From contig NZ_JARKPQ010000163.1 of assembly GCF_029975155.1 (NCBI RefSeq), positions 1-36,804 on the forward strand: DNA of 36,804 bases. Reading direction: 5' to 3'. Positions 9,956 to 17,937 of the stretch are shown piece after piece. The position numbers and the translations under genes are program-made. The stretch is from Propionicimonas sp. GTDB lineage: Bacteria > Actinomycetota > Actinomycetes > Propionibacteriales > Propionibacteriaceae. Within the stretch, counting starts at the first letter, position 1, and each line of letters begins with the position of its first letter. Under the pieces are notes generated by a model that was not told the origin of the DNA, did not search any database, and was given only the letters and a program-made list of their open reading frames with translations.

Positions 9956-10796
9956 AGGTCTTCGGGCCGATGCCGGCGACCTCCTGCAGTTCGCTCACCG
10001 CCTTGAACCGGCCATGCTGCTCACGCCAGTCCAGGATCTTCTGGGCCGTCACCGGGCCCACCCCGGGAAGCGTGTCCAGCTGTTCGAGCGTGGCCGTGTT
10101 CAGTGAGACCTTCCCCGACCCGGACGCCTGGCCGGCGCCGCCCCCACCGCCGCCCGCGTCCCGCACCTCCCCCCGCGGTTTCACACGCGTACCGATGACC
10201 ACCTGCGAGCCGTCCTCGACAACGGCTGCGAGGTTCAGCTCGCCCGCATCGCCGCCCGGGGCCAGACCACCGGCGGCATCGATCGCATCCTGCACGCGGC
10301 TTCCCTCGGCGAGGTCGACCACCCCGGGCCGCTGCACCGCACCGATCACATGGACAAGAATCTTCGGGGCCGCAGAAGCCGTCGCGCTCGGACTGGACGC
10401 GATCGACGGCGGAGCGGCCACCGCGATCGGCGTGGATCTGGCCTGCAGCAGCGTGTACGCCGTCCACGCGACGCCGACCAGCAGCACCACCACGACAGCG
10501 GAAAGGTGCTCACGGGAGAACTCCAGCAACCGCCGGCCGGCCTGCGCCACCCGTTCCCCCGCCGGCGGCGCCCGACGGGGAGACGGTGGCGCGGACCGGT
10601 CTTCGTGGACGCCGCCCTCCGCGCCGGTCGCCCGATCCCGCGGGAGCCCGGGGACGGCAGCGGAACCGCGCGGCGGCGGCATCGCCGGCGGAGCCTCGGC
10701 CTCGGGCAGGGCGTACCGCGGCTGCACCTCGGCCAACAGCAGCTCGAGCCGCTGCCGCACGACCTCACTCATCACCGGCTCGGGAGCGACCTTCAT
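9924..10796 (-). CDS. comEA: ComEA family helix-hairpin-helix DNA receptor
   Basis: A 290-residue protein with a Pro/Ala-rich cytoplasmic start, one membrane segment (residues 98-118), an SLBB domain (KILVHVIGAVQRPGVVDL, 145-205), a Gly-rich linker and a double helix-hairpin-helix domain (SLNTATLEQLDTLPGVGPVTAQKIL, then LQEVAGIGPKTYADI, 231-288). This is the actinobacterial ComEA layout. It binds incoming double-stranded DNA outside the membrane and hands it to ComEC, whose gene overlaps its end. Start choice: ATG 10796 follows GCAGGG closely; ATG 10772 is possible. The upstream gap has two DnaA-box-like sequences. Confidence 0.88.
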   Translation of the reverse strand: MKVAPEPVMSEVVRQRLELLLAEVQPRYALPEAEAPPAMPPPRGSAAVPGLPRDRATGAEGGVHEDRSAPPSPRRAPPAGERVAQAGRRLLEFSREHLSAVVVVLLVGVAWTAYTLLQARSTPIAVAAPPSIASSPSATASAAPKILVHVIGAVQRPGVVDLAEGSRVQDAIDAAGGLAPGGDAGELNLAAVVEDGSQVVIGTRVKPRGEVRDAGGGGGGAGQASGSGKVSLNTATLEQLDTLPGVGPVTAQKILDWREQHGRFKAVSELQEVAGIGPKTYADIEPNVRV

Positions 10797-10848
10797 ACCC
10801 TGCACTATCGGCAGGACCGCGGCTTGCGCGTCAGCCGATTCGCCGGCC

Positions 10849-10886
10849 TGTGGACAACGCTCCGGGCCATGCCAGCCTGTGGACAA
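10849..10886 (-). promoter_or_regulatory. Pair of DnaA-box-like sites upstream of comEA
   Basis: TGTGGACAA occurs at 10849-10857 and again at 10878-10886, inside a direct repeat GCCTGTGGACAAC spaced 29 bp. Its complement TTGTCCACA is the DnaA box form used by GC-rich actinobacteria. The sites lie between comEA and the divergent DUF2249 gene. Chance occurrence of one site is plausible; two in tandem is less so. Confidence 0.45.
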
Positions 10887-10953
10887 CGGGATTGGCCGCC
10901 CCGGCACCCGCAGGTACTCTTCGGGCGTCCCCCGAAACGGAGAAGGAGCCCTC

Positions 10954-11250
10954 ATGGCCACCGAGATCGACCTCGCCCCTGCGCCCACTCACGGTGGCTG
11001 CGGATGTGGCTGCGGCACGGCCGCCTCCACCCCGGAGCTCGTGGTGAGCGCCCTGCCGAAGGTCATCCGGCACGCCGCCATCATCGGTGGGCTCACCAGC
11101 ATGAAGGCCGGCGAGAAGCTCGTCCTCGTCGTCAGCCACGATCCCCTGCCACTGCTCTCCCAGCTCGACCGGGTCGCCCCGGACGCCTTCGACCTGGTGT
11201 ACCTCGAGCGCGGCCCGGAGACCTTCCGCCTGGAGTTCACCAAGCGCTGA
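10954..11250 (+). CDS. DUF2249 domain protein
   Basis: A 98-residue protein starting at ATG 10954 behind GAAGGAG. After a short Ala/Pro start there is HGGCGCGCG (Cys16, Cys18, Cys20), then a DUF2249 domain (about 29-97) ending in YLERGPETFRLEFTKR. DUF2249 has a TusA-like fold and is often found near hemerythrin, nitrite or nitric-oxide genes, so a redox or sulfur-carrier role is possible, but no such neighbours are seen here. The Cys-rich N-terminus suggests metal or cluster binding, which is inference. It is divergent from comEA. Confidence 0.75.
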   Translation: MATEIDLAPAPTHGGCGCGCGTAASTPELVVSALPKVIRHAAIIGGLTSMKAGEKLVLVVSHDPLPLLSQLDRVAPDAFDLVYLERGPETFRLEFTKR

Positions 11251-11298
11251 CCGGCCTGTCCCGCGCCTCCTGTCGGTGCGGACTGAGAGGCTGGAGTT

Positions 11299-12462
11299 GT
11301 GAATCAGGCAGGTCCGTCGCGCGCCCCGGCGCGACCGGCCCCCGTCCGCAACGGCAACGCGAGCACCGCGAACAGCCGTGATGGCGGTGCCCGCGGCGGC
11401 AGCCGCCGTTCGACCGCCCCTTCCACAGGCGGTCCCCGTCGCTCGCCGGGTCGTCCCCGGGCTACTGGGACCGCACCGCGGCGCAGCGTGCGCTGGCTGC
11501 TGGTCTCCGCGGCCGTCTGCGCGGCGCCTGGAGTCCTGCTCCTGCTGGTCCACCTCGTTCCGGAGGTGCAGACGGCGCATCCCGGTCTGGCAACGGCCGC
11601 GGCCTTCGCACCCTTCGGCGTGCTCGCATGGGCCGCCGCGTTGGTGTTCGCCCTGCTGGGTGCCAGAGGCAGGAGCCGCCTGATCGCAGCCCCGCTCGCG
11701 CTCGGCCTGACCTGGCACGCCGCGGTGCTCGCTCCCTACTTCCCGGGGCGGACGGCGACCGCGGCGGGCGATTCGCGCGTCGAGGTACTGGCCCTGAATC
11801 TGGACGGCGGCCGCGCCGACCTCGTCCAGCTCGCTGACACTGTGGCCGGCGCCACGCCGGACCTGCTCGTGCTCACCGAGGTGACCCGCTCGAACGCCGC
11901 GGCTTTCGCACGCAAGCCGTGGGCACGGGCATTCCCCTACCGTTCCGGCACCGCCGGCAGCGACGCCGGAACGGCAGCCGGCGCGGACGACGTGCGCGGG
12001 ACCATGGTGCTGTCGCGTCATCCGCTGACCGATCTGGGCCACACGACCGACACGCAGGCGAGCAGTATCGCGCTGCGGGTCGCGCTCAAGGGGCATCCGT
12101 TCACGCTGGTCGCCGCGCATCCGGCGGGGCCCGACTGTGGCATCGCATGCTGGCTGCAGGAATCGGACGCCCTGACTCGGCTCGCGCTCGCCCACAGCTC
12201 CGAGCCACTGCTGGTCGCCGGCGATCTGAACGCGACCCGGGAACAGCTCACGCTGCGGGTGCTGTCCGCGAAAGCAGGGCTGCACGACAGCGCGTCCGGC
12301 AGCGGCTGGCAGCCGACCTATCCGGCCAACTCGTGGCTACCGCCCCTGCTCGCGGTGGACCACGTGCTGGCCTCGCGGCAGTTCAGCACGGCCGGCTACC
12401 GGACCGTCCGGGTCGCCGGGACCGATCATCTGGGGGTGCTGGCGAGTCTGGTTGTCAGCTAG
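11299..12462 (+). CDS. Membrane-bound endonuclease/exonuclease/phosphatase family protein
   Basis: A 387-residue protein from GTG 11299. The first 55 residues are basic and low in complexity, followed by three membrane helices (about 58-155). The rest is an EEP domain with the metal and catalytic motifs in order: LALNLDGG, LLVLTEV, VAAHPAGPD, VAGDLNA, VDHVLAS and TDHLGVLASL. The active site therefore faces outside. Relatives include exported phosphodiesterases and nucleases of the YafD type; the substrate cannot be told. It follows the DUF2249 gene by 48 nt and may be co-transcribed. It ends next to a repeat-rich gap shared with leuS. Confidence 0.85.
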   Translation: MNQAGPSRAPARPAPVRNGNASTANSRDGGARGGSRRSTAPSTGGPRRSPGRPRATGTAPRRSVRWLLVSAAVCAAPGVLLLLVHLVPEVQTAHPGLATAAAFAPFGVLAWAAALVFALLGARGRSRLIAAPLALGLTWHAAVLAPYFPGRTATAAGDSRVEVLALNLDGGRADLVQLADTVAGATPDLLVLTEVTRSNAAAFARKPWARAFPYRSGTAGSDAGTAAGADDVRGTMVLSRHPLTDLGHTTDTQASSIALRVALKGHPFTLVAAHPAGPDCGIACWLQESDALTRLALAHSSEPLLVAGDLNATREQLTLRVLSAKAGLHDSASGSGWQPTYPANSWLPPLLAVDHVLASRQFSTAGYRTVRVAGTDHLGVLASLVVS

Positions 12463-12475
12463 CGGGATCTCGACA

Positions 12476-12534
12476 GGTTCGATCAGCGGTTTGGGGGTTC
12501 GATCAGCGGTTTGGGTGGGCTCGATCAGCGGGTG
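12476..12534. repeat. Short tandem repeat
   Basis: TTCGATCAGCGGTTTGGG occurs twice in tandem (20-bp period), followed by a third partial unit TCGATCAGCGGGTG. It begins next to CTCGACAGGTTCGATC, a relative of the dispersed repeat at 12587-12630. It lies between convergent genes and codes for nothing recognisable. Confidence 0.7.
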
Positions 12535-12586
12535 CACCCTTCGTGACGGTCGCAGGGCGACCTCCTCAGCTCGAATCCTCCGAAAT

Positions 12587-12630
12587 CGCTCGTCGAGCTT
12601 GTCGAGACGCGCTCGATCGGCGGATCCAGG
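12587..12630 (+). repeat. Dispersed 44-bp repeat, copy A
   Basis: One of three copies (others at 20280-20323 and 35514-35557) sharing the core CGTCGAGCTTGTCGAGACGC and a tail GGATCCAGG; 40 of 44 positions are the same in all three. This copy lies between the convergent ends of the EEP gene and leuS. Confidence 0.85.
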
Positions 12631-12655
12631 CTCGCGGAGCGGGTGCCGCGGGCGT

Positions 12656-15127
12656 TCAGGCGGGGACGATGCTGACCAGCTTCGGGGCGCGGACGATCAC
12701 CTGGCGGATCTCGCGGCCGTCCAGGGCGCGCCGGACGCCCGGATCGGCCAGGGCCACCTCGGTGAGCTCCGCTTCGGTGATCGAGGGCGGTACGTCCAGC
12801 TTGGCGCGCACCTTGCCCTGCACCTGCACGACGCAGGTCACCGACTCGGCGAGCAGCAGCGCGGGGTCGACGACCGGCCAGGACGCGTTCGCCACCGACG
12901 GCGCGTGGCCGAGCAGCTCCCACATCTCCTCCGCGACGTAGGGCGCCACCGTGCTCAGCGCGATCGCCACCGCCTCCACGGCCTCGCGAACGGCCGGATC
13001 GGCCGGACCCGCCCCGCTGTCGATCACCTTGCGGGCGGCGTTCACCAGCTCCATGATCCGGGCGACGGCCACGTTGAACCGGTGCGAGTCCAGCGACTCG
13101 GTGATCTCCGCGACTGCCTTGTGCGTGGCGCGCCGCAGCCCCAGGTCACCGGACGACGGGTCGGTGCCCACCGGGCTCGCCACGTCCTGCGCGAGACGGT
13201 AGGCCCGCTGCAGGAACTTCAACGACGAGCCCGGGGACATGTCGGCCCAGTCGATGTCGTCCTCCGGCGGACCGGCGAACACGACCGTGGTACGGATCGC
13301 GTCCACGCCGTAGGTGTCGATCTGCAGGCCCAGATCCACCCCGTTGCCCAGCGACTTGCTCATCGCCTTGCCCTGGTTGATCACCTGGCCCTGGTTCATC
13401 AGCCGCAGGAACGGCTCGGGGAAGTCGACCAGCCCCAGATCCTGGAGCACCTTGGTGAAGAACCGGCTGTACAGCAGGTGCAGGATGGCGTGCTCGACCC
13501 CGCCGACGTACTGCGCGATCGGCATCCACTTGGCCACCTCGGCCGGGTCGAACGGCCCCTCGGTGTAGCGCGGGGAGCAGTAGCGGAAGTAGTACCAGGA
13601 CGAGTCGACGAACGTGTCCATGGTGTCGGTGTCCCGCATCGCCGGGCCGCCGCACGCCGGACACTTCGTGCGCACCCAGTCGGTGGCCGAGGCCAGTGGG
13701 CTGGTGCCCTTCGGCTGCAGGGCGGCGCCGCGCAGGTCGGGCAGCGTGACCGGCAACTGGTCGTCCGGCACCGGCACCTCGCCACACGCCGGGCAGTGCA
13801 CGATCGGGATCGGGCAGCCCCAGAACCGCTGCCGGCTCAGCAGCCAGTCCCGCAGCCGGAAGGTGATCGCCGCCTCGCCGCGCCCCTCGGACGCCAGCCG
13901 CGCGGTGATCGCAGCGACGCCGGCCGCCTTGTCGGCGAGGCCCTCCAGCGCCGGCGAGTTCACGTAGGCACCGTCGCCGGGCGTGGCCACCCCGGTCTCG
14001 GCCGGGTCGGGCTGGCCGGTCTCCACGACCACGCGGACGGGCAGCCCGAACGCCTTCGCGAAGTCAAGGTCGCGCTGGTCGTGGGCGGGCACGGCCATCA
14101 CCGCGCCGGTGCCGTACTCGGCCAGCACGTAGTCGGCCGCATAGACCGGCAGCCGCTCGCCGTTCACCGGGTTGATCGCGTGCACGCCCAGGAACACCCC
14201 GGTCTTCGGCCGTTCGGACGACTGCCGCTCGATCTCACTGACCCGCTTGGTGGCCTCCAGGTACTCCTCGAACGCCGCCCGCTGCTCGTCGGTGACGATC
14301 TCGGAAGCCAGCGGCGCCTCGGGCGCCACCACGAAGAAGGTCGCCCCGTACAGGGTGTCCGGACGGGTGGTGAACACCCGCACCGGCTCCTCGCGTCCCT
14401 CGATCTCGAAGTCGACCCACGCACCCTCGGAGCGGCCGATCCAGTTGCGCTGCATGGCCAGCACGCGATCGGGCCAGTTGCCCTCGATCAGGGCCATGTC
14501 GTCCAGCAGCCGCTGGGCGTAGTCGGTGATCTTGAAGTACCACTGGGTGAGCTTGCGCTTGGTGACCACCGCGCTGCACCGCTCGCAGAGCCCCTGGACA
14601 ACCTGTTCGTTGGCCAGCACGGTCTGGTCGTTGGGGCACCAGTTGACGTAGCTGTCCTTGCGGTAGGCCAGCCCGCGTTCGTAGAAGCGCAGGAACAGCC
14701 ACTGCGTCCACCGGTAGTACTCGGGGTCGGACGTGTGCAGCCGCCGGGACCAGTCCAGGCTCAGGCCGTACCGCTTGAACGAGCGGGCCTGCGTCTCGAT
14801 GTTGGCGTACGTCCAGTCGGCCGGGTGCGCATCGCGGGCGATGGCGGCGTTCTCGGCCGGCAGGCCGAAGGAGTCCCAGCCGATCGGGTGCATCACGTCG
14901 TAGCCGCGCAGCCGCCAGTAGCGGGCGACCACGTCACCCATGACGAAGGCCTCCGCGTGGCCCATGTGCAGGTCGCCGGACGGGTAGGGGAACATGTCAA
15001 GCATGTAGCGACGCTCCCTCGAACCGTCGTCGAGCGGGGTGAAGGTGCCGTCCTGTTCCCAGAACCGCTGCCACTTCTCCTGTGCTGCGGCAGCGTCGTA
15101 GCTCCGGCGAACCTGTTCGGTGGTCAC
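12656..15127 (-). CDS. leuS: Leucyl-tRNA synthetase
   Basis: A complete 823-residue class I synthetase. The HIGH motif is HMGH (residues 54-57), with [16 protein letters not shown] and [13 protein letters not shown] around it; the KMSKS motif is AMSKS (588-592). The zinc ribbon CPNDQ...CERC, the CP1 editing domain with TTRPDTLYG and [12 protein letters not shown], and the C-terminal domain ending [12 protein letters not shown] are all present. It charges tRNA-Leu and edits mischarged products. The ATG at 15127 follows GAAGGAGAAAGACCGA. The leader upstream carries a putative leucine attenuator (peptide, hairpin and terminator), so expression is likely raised when charged tRNA-Leu is scarce. 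Downstream there are repeats and the convergent EEP gene. Confidence 0.97.
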   Translation of the reverse strand: MTTEQVRRSYDAAAAQEKWQRFWEQDGTFTPLDDGSRERRYMLDMFPYPSGDLHMGHAEAFVMGDVVARYWRLRGYDVMHPIGWDSFGLPAENAAIARDAHPADWTYANIETQARSFKRYGLSLDWSRRLHTSDPEYYRWTQWLFLRFYERGLAYRKDSYVNWCPNDQTVLANEQVVQGLCERCSAVVTKRKLTQWYFKITDYAQRLLDDMALIEGNWPDRVLAMQRNWIGRSEGAWVDFEIEGREEPVRVFTTRPDTLYGATFFVVAPEAPLASEIVTDEQRAAFEEYLEATKRVSEIERQSSERPKTGVFLGVHAINPVNGERLPVYAADYVLAEYGTGAVMAVPAHDQRDLDFAKAFGLPVRVVVETGQPDPAETGVATPGDGAYVNSPALEGLADKAAGVAAITARLASEGRGEAAITFRLRDWLLSRQRFWGCPIPIVHCPACGEVPVPDDQLPVTLPDLRGAALQPKGTSPLASATDWVRTKCPACGGPAMRDTDTMDTFVDSSWYYFRYCSPRYTEGPFDPAEVAKWMPIAQYVGGVEHAILHLLYSRFFTKVLQDLGLVDFPEPFLRLMNQGQVINQGKAMSKSLGNGVDLGLQIDTYGVDAIRTTVVFAGPPEDDIDWADMSPGSSLKFLQRAYRLAQDVASPVGTDPSSGDLGLRRATHKAVAEITESLDSHRFNVAVARIMELVNAARKVIDSGAGPADPAVREAVEAVAIALSTVAPYVAEEMWELLGHAPSVANASWPVVDPALLLAESVTCVVQVQGKVRAKLDVPPSITEAELTEVALADPGVRRALDGREIRQVIVRAPKLVSIVPA

Positions 15128-15171
15128 TTCGGTCTTTCTCCTTCGTTCTGCACGTGTCCCGCCACGGCATG

Positions 15172-15207
15172 AAAAAGCCCCTGCGCGCCGTCAGGCTCGC
15201 CAGGGGC
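15172..15207 (-). terminator. Intrinsic terminator in the leuS leader (attenuator)
   Basis: Read on the minus strand, GCCCCT and AGGGGC pair, then GCG/CGC and GCC/GGC continue the stem to a TGAC loop, with TTTTT directly after. It lies 44 nt before the leuS start codon and after the leader peptide, so a fraction of transcripts should stop before leuS. The inner left part GCGAGCC could instead pair with GGTCGC of the preceding hairpin, which would prevent termination. Confidence 0.72.
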
Positions 15208-15208
15208 C

Positions 15209-15234
15209 GCCGCGACCGCTCAAGCGGCCGCGGC
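15209..15234 (-). promoter_or_regulatory. Leader hairpin 1 between leader peptide and attenuator
   Basis: An 11-bp stem (GCCGCGGCCGC with GCGGTCGCGGC, one G-T pair) closes on a TTGA loop. It begins within the last base of the leader peptide stop codon and ends one base before the terminator stem. A ribosome stalled on the leucine codons would cover its left arm and free the right arm, the classical arrangement for transcription attenuation. Confidence 0.65.
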
Positions 15235-15263
15235 TATCGAAGCAGCAGGAATGCGCTGTGCAC
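15234..15263 (-). CDS. Leucine leader peptide of leuS (MHSAFLLLR)
   Basis: A nine-codon reading frame GTG CAC AGC GCA TTC CTG CTG CTT CGA TAG. Three consecutive leucine codons come just before the stop and before two consecutive hairpins, the second a terminator. A possible -10 (TAGCAT) lies 6 nt before the GTG, so translation would start at the 5' end of a leaderless mRNA, a common state for actinobacterial leader peptides. Regulation of a leucine gene by such a peptide is established for leucine biosynthesis operons; its use ahead of leuS is inferred here from sequence only. Confidence 0.65.
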   Translation of the reverse strand: MHSAFLLLR

Positions 15264-15269
15264 CCTGTC

Positions 15270-15275
15270 ATGCTA
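15270..15275 (-). promoter_or_regulatory. Possible -10 element of the leuS leader
   Basis: TAGCAT on the minus strand with exactly 6 nt to the leader GTG. No good -35 is seen at 16-18 nt upstream. The rest of the 313-bp leuS-VIT gap (15276-15385) shows nothing further. Confidence 0.4.
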
Positions 15276-15385
15276 TCGGATTCGCCTGCAGGCGGCTCTC
15301 CGTGGTTTCGGGTGCGGACCCACCTTTCCGGACGAGTACTCAGAATTGCGTATTCGACGGCCTCGAAGCGCCTCCCGGCGATCGG

Positions 15386-15404
15386 TAAGGACAGGCTTTC
15401 CTAG
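15386..15404 (+). promoter_or_regulatory. DtxR/IdeR-like iron box upstream of the VIT transporter gene
   Basis: TAAGGACAGGCTTTCCTAG matches 13 of 19 positions of the known consensus TTAGGTTAGGCTAACCTAA, including the AGG...AGGCT...CCTA framework. It ends 36 nt before the ATG of a predicted iron/manganese transporter, which fits control by an iron-sensing DtxR-type protein. The match was judged by eye. Confidence 0.45.
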
Positions 15405-15440
15405 CTTGCGACTAGGGGTTTTACTGGGAACGATGGGTTC

Positions 15441-16151
15441 ATGGCCGTTCTCCAGGACACCACGATCGTCGCCCAGCAATCGCTGTCGCAACGACTGAAC
15501 TGGCTGCGCGCCGGCGTCCTGGGAGCGAACGACGGCATCGTCTCCACCGCCGGCCTGGTCGTCGGTGTCGCCGGGGCGACCACCGATTCGGTGGCGCTGC
15601 TGATCGCCGGGCTCGCCGGCATGGTGGCGGGGGCGCTCTCCATGGCCGGCGGCGAGTACGTGTCGGTGAGCAGCCAGCGGGACAGCGAGATCGCCGCGCT
15701 GCGCCAGCAGGAGGACGAGCTGGCCGCCGACCCGGACGGCAAGCTCCGCCAGCTCACCGCCCACTACGCCGAGCGGGGACTGTCCACAGAGCTCGCAGGG
15801 CGCGTCGCGGCCGAGCTCACCCAGCACGCCGCCCTCGACGCGCACGCCCGGGTGTTCCTGAACCTGGACGCCGACGAGCGGGTCTCCCCGGGCGCGGCGG
15901 CCCGGGCTTCGCTGTTCGCCTTCCTCGCCGGATCGGTCATCCCGCTGCTGGCGATGGTGACCACGCCGGCGGCCGTCCGGCTGCCGTTCACCGTGCTGGC
16001 CGTGCTCGTTGCGCTGGTCATCACCGGCTACGTCAGCGCCCGGCTGGGCGGTGCCCGGCCAGCGCGGCCGGTCGTCCGGAACGTCGTGGTCGGCAGTCTC
16101 GCCATGGGCATCACCTATCTCGTGGGCTGGCTGGTCGGCCAGCAGCTGTGA
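15441..16151 (+). CDS. VIT1/CCC1 family Fe(II)/Mn(II) transporter
   Basis: A 236-residue membrane protein with five expected helices. The family start RLNWLRAGVLGANDGIVSTAGLVVGVAGA (about 18-46) and AGMVAGALSMAGGEYVSVSSQRDSE (about 59-83) are characteristic; the cytoplasmic metal-binding helical region rich in Glu and Asp follows (84-145), then three helices. Such proteins move ferrous iron or manganese out of the cytoplasm. A DtxR-like box precedes it. ATG 15441 is the start that places LSQRLNW correctly; the ATG eight bases earlier is in another frame. Its last 41 nt overlap the end of the convergent DUF4192 gene. Confidence 0.88.
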   Translation: MAVLQDTTIVAQQSLSQRLNWLRAGVLGANDGIVSTAGLVVGVAGATTDSVALLIAGLAGMVAGALSMAGGEYVSVSSQRDSEIAALRQQEDELAADPDGKLRQLTAHYAERGLSTELAGRVAAELTQHAALDAHARVFLNLDADERVSPGAAARASLFAFLAGSVIPLLAMVTTPAAVRLPFTVLAVLVALVITGYVSARLGGARPARPVVRNVVVGSLAMGITYLVGWLVGQQL

Positions 16152-17103
16152 GGACGATCGCGAGGTCGTCCAGCAGCTTCGCCCGCATCGTGTCCCAGTG
16201 CCATGGCGGCACCACCTCGGAGTTCAGGACATCGAGCACAGCAGCGAGTGGAACGTACGGGTCGATCTTCAGCAGCTCCTCCAGGCAGACCACCTGCAAG
16301 GCGCCGCCTCCGGCCTGCCAGGCGGCCATGCCCACCAGGCCGAGGACCGTCGGCCGATAGCGGAGCAGACTGTGCCGCAGCACCTGCGTCCACAGCTCGA
16401 CCTGCTGATCGGCGTTCTCCTGCGCCAGCGAACGCAGCACGGCGACCTGCCCGTCCGGCCGGACGGCGAGCAGCGCCAACCGCACACAGTCGGCGACCGG
16501 ACAGTGGCCAGGCGTGCGCAACAGGCGACGCAGCAGTCGCCTGCGGCCACGCCTCCCCAGCTGCTCCAGCTCTGCCGCCCGCACCTCGAACTCGGCGAGC
16601 AGTCCGTCCAGTGCCGCGTCGGGCGGCCCCGCCAGCCCGGCGGCGAGATCGGTGCGGGACCGGCGGGCGGGCATGCCCAGCACCGTCGCCTGGGCCGCCG
16701 CCGCACTGACGTGCCCGGTGAGTTCGCCCACGGGACCGTCTCGCTGGTCGGCCCGCCACGACCGGCGACCCACCTGCAGCACCCTGCCGACGCCTCGCCG
16801 GCCGACGACGTCGGTACACCCCGACAGCACCGCCCAGGCGAGTTCATCGTCATCGGTGAAGGCGAGGAACCAGCCCTCGGCGGCAGGAAACCGGCCGAAC
16901 ATCCGGGCCAGCAGGCTGTCCAGGTTGCCGCCATCGGCCACAACGGCCAGGTCGACGCGGGCGGTCAGCCCGACCCGGCCCCCCTCGATCATCAGCACCA
17001 CCAGGGACTCCTCGGGATGGAACCCCAGCAGGTAGGGCACCAGGCCGATCAGATCCTCGACGCTGTGCACGGCCAGGCGGGCCGGTTGTTCAGAGACGCT
17101 CAC
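16111..17103 (-). CDS. DUF4192 family protein
   Basis: A 330-residue cytoplasmic protein. The start LAVHSVEDLIGLVPYLLGFHPEESLVVL (about 10-37) and the later segments WFLAFTDDDELAW and GMAAWQAGGGALQ are the marks of DUF4192, a family found almost only in actinobacteria and without a known function. No catalytic motif is visible. The 3' end overlaps the VIT transporter gene by 41 nt in convergent orientation. ATG 17103 lies opposite the next gene, with a 115-nt divergent gap holding DnaA-box-like sites. Confidence 0.82.
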   Translation of the reverse strand: MSVSEQPARLAVHSVEDLIGLVPYLLGFHPEESLVVLMIEGGRVGLTARVDLAVVADGGNLDSLLARMFGRFPAAEGWFLAFTDDDELAWAVLSGCTDVVGRRGVGRVLQVGRRSWRADQRDGPVGELTGHVSAAAAQATVLGMPARRSRTDLAAGLAGPPDAALDGLLAEFEVRAAELEQLGRRGRRRLLRRLLRTPGHCPVADCVRLALLAVRPDGQVAVLRSLAQENADQQVELWTQVLRHSLLRYRPTVLGLVGMAAWQAGGGALQVVCLEELLKIDPYVPLAAVLDVLNSEVVPPWHWDTMRAKLLDDLAIVLTAAGRPASPRDR

Positions 17104-17143
17104 ACCCTGCCATTGTCAGCAGCGGCCCGCCGATCCGGTCACC

Positions 17144-17181
17144 CGTCCACAGGCCACGTCCGGAGGGCCCGGTTGTCCACA
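17144..17181 (+). promoter_or_regulatory. DnaA-box-like sites in the DUF4192/orphan divergent gap
   Basis: A perfect TTGTCCACA at 17173-17181 is preceded 29 bp earlier by a near match CCGTCCACA (17144-17152), each followed by GG. The spacing equals that of the pair near comEA. The function is unproven. Confidence 0.35.
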
Positions 17182-17218
17182 GGTTTCCGCGGGCCGACGC
17201 CGGGTAGCCTTGTCCGCG

Positions 17219-17896
17219 ATGACCCAGCAGCACGATCCAACCGAGCCCTTCCCCGACCGGCGGCCGGCTGAGCCTGCCGCGCCCCCGTCCGGCTGGGCGC
17301 CCGCTCCCCTGTCGACCGGTGACCGTCCGTCGTTCGGCGGCGATCCGTCGCCGCGTGCGGATGCGGGCACGCCGCTGGGCGGCCCGGCACTGCCGTCGGT
17401 GACCATCCAGGAGTTCGCCCCGCCGCGATCTCGGCTGCCCCTGCTGGTCGCCCTCGTCGCCGTGGTCGTCGCAGCCCTGATCTGGGCCGGCACCACGCTG
17501 CGTGCGCCGCAGCCCGTTCCTGCCGCCAGCCCCGCCGCGAGCCCGAGCGCCACACCGGCTGCCCCCGGCCTGCCGTTCGTCACCCCCGATCAGCGGGCCA
17601 CCGGCCGCTGGGAGGTCATCCGCCATCAGTGGACGGACGCAGGACTCGAGGTGGAGATCCGGATCGCCGCGGATCGCGGACCGGTGACCTACGCCTTCGT
17701 CGCCTTCGGCAACAACGACGTGCAGGCGACCGACTCCGAGCCGGGCCTGCAGGGTCCCCAGTTCTCCGGAATGCCGATCCAGAGCGGCAACGAGGAGACC
17801 GGCTGGCTGTTCTTCCGCCTGAACCGTGGCCCGTCCACGATCATCCTCACCACGGCCGAGGGCAACCAGATGTCGGCGTTGCCGGTGGCGGCCTGA
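17219..17896 (+). CDS. Membrane-anchored protein of unknown function
   Basis: A 225-residue protein not recognised as a known family. Layout: a Pro-rich, charged N-terminal region (1-68), one membrane helix (about 70-93), a Pro/Ala/Ser linker (about 97-118), and an external domain of about 105 residues with alternating strands (WEVIRHQWTDAGLEVEIRIAAD, YAFVAFGNNDVQ, GWLFFRLNRGPSTIILTTAEG). Such a design suggests a small beta-sandwich outside the membrane. ATG 17219 is preferred; a TTG at 17210 is in frame. TAGCCT 8 nt upstream of the ATG may be a -10 for a near-leaderless mRNA. The GT4 gene follows 41 nt downstream. Confidence 0.7.
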   Translation: MTQQHDPTEPFPDRRPAEPAAPPSGWAPAPLSTGDRPSFGGDPSPRADAGTPLGGPALPSVTIQEFAPPRSRLPLLVALVAVVVAALIWAGTTLRAPQPVPAASPAASPSATPAAPGLPFVTPDQRATGRWEVIRHQWTDAGLEVEIRIAADRGPVTYAFVAFGNNDVQATDSEPGLQGPQFSGMPIQSGNEETGWLFFRLNRGPSTIILTTAEGNQMSALPVAA

Positions 17897-17937
17897 CCCT
17901 CCCCGGTCACCTCGCACCCAGCCGCTAAGGTGAACCC

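Noticed and set aside
12463..12655. Small coding frames with repeated PLIEP peptides in the EEP-leuS gap
   Set aside because: They arise from the tandem and dispersed DNA repeats and have no ribosome sites.
15128..15440. T-box riboswitch in the leuS leader
   Set aside because: AGGGTGCACAGCG only loosely recalls the T-box sequence, no Stem I with a specifier loop was found, and the leucine leader peptide explains the layout better.
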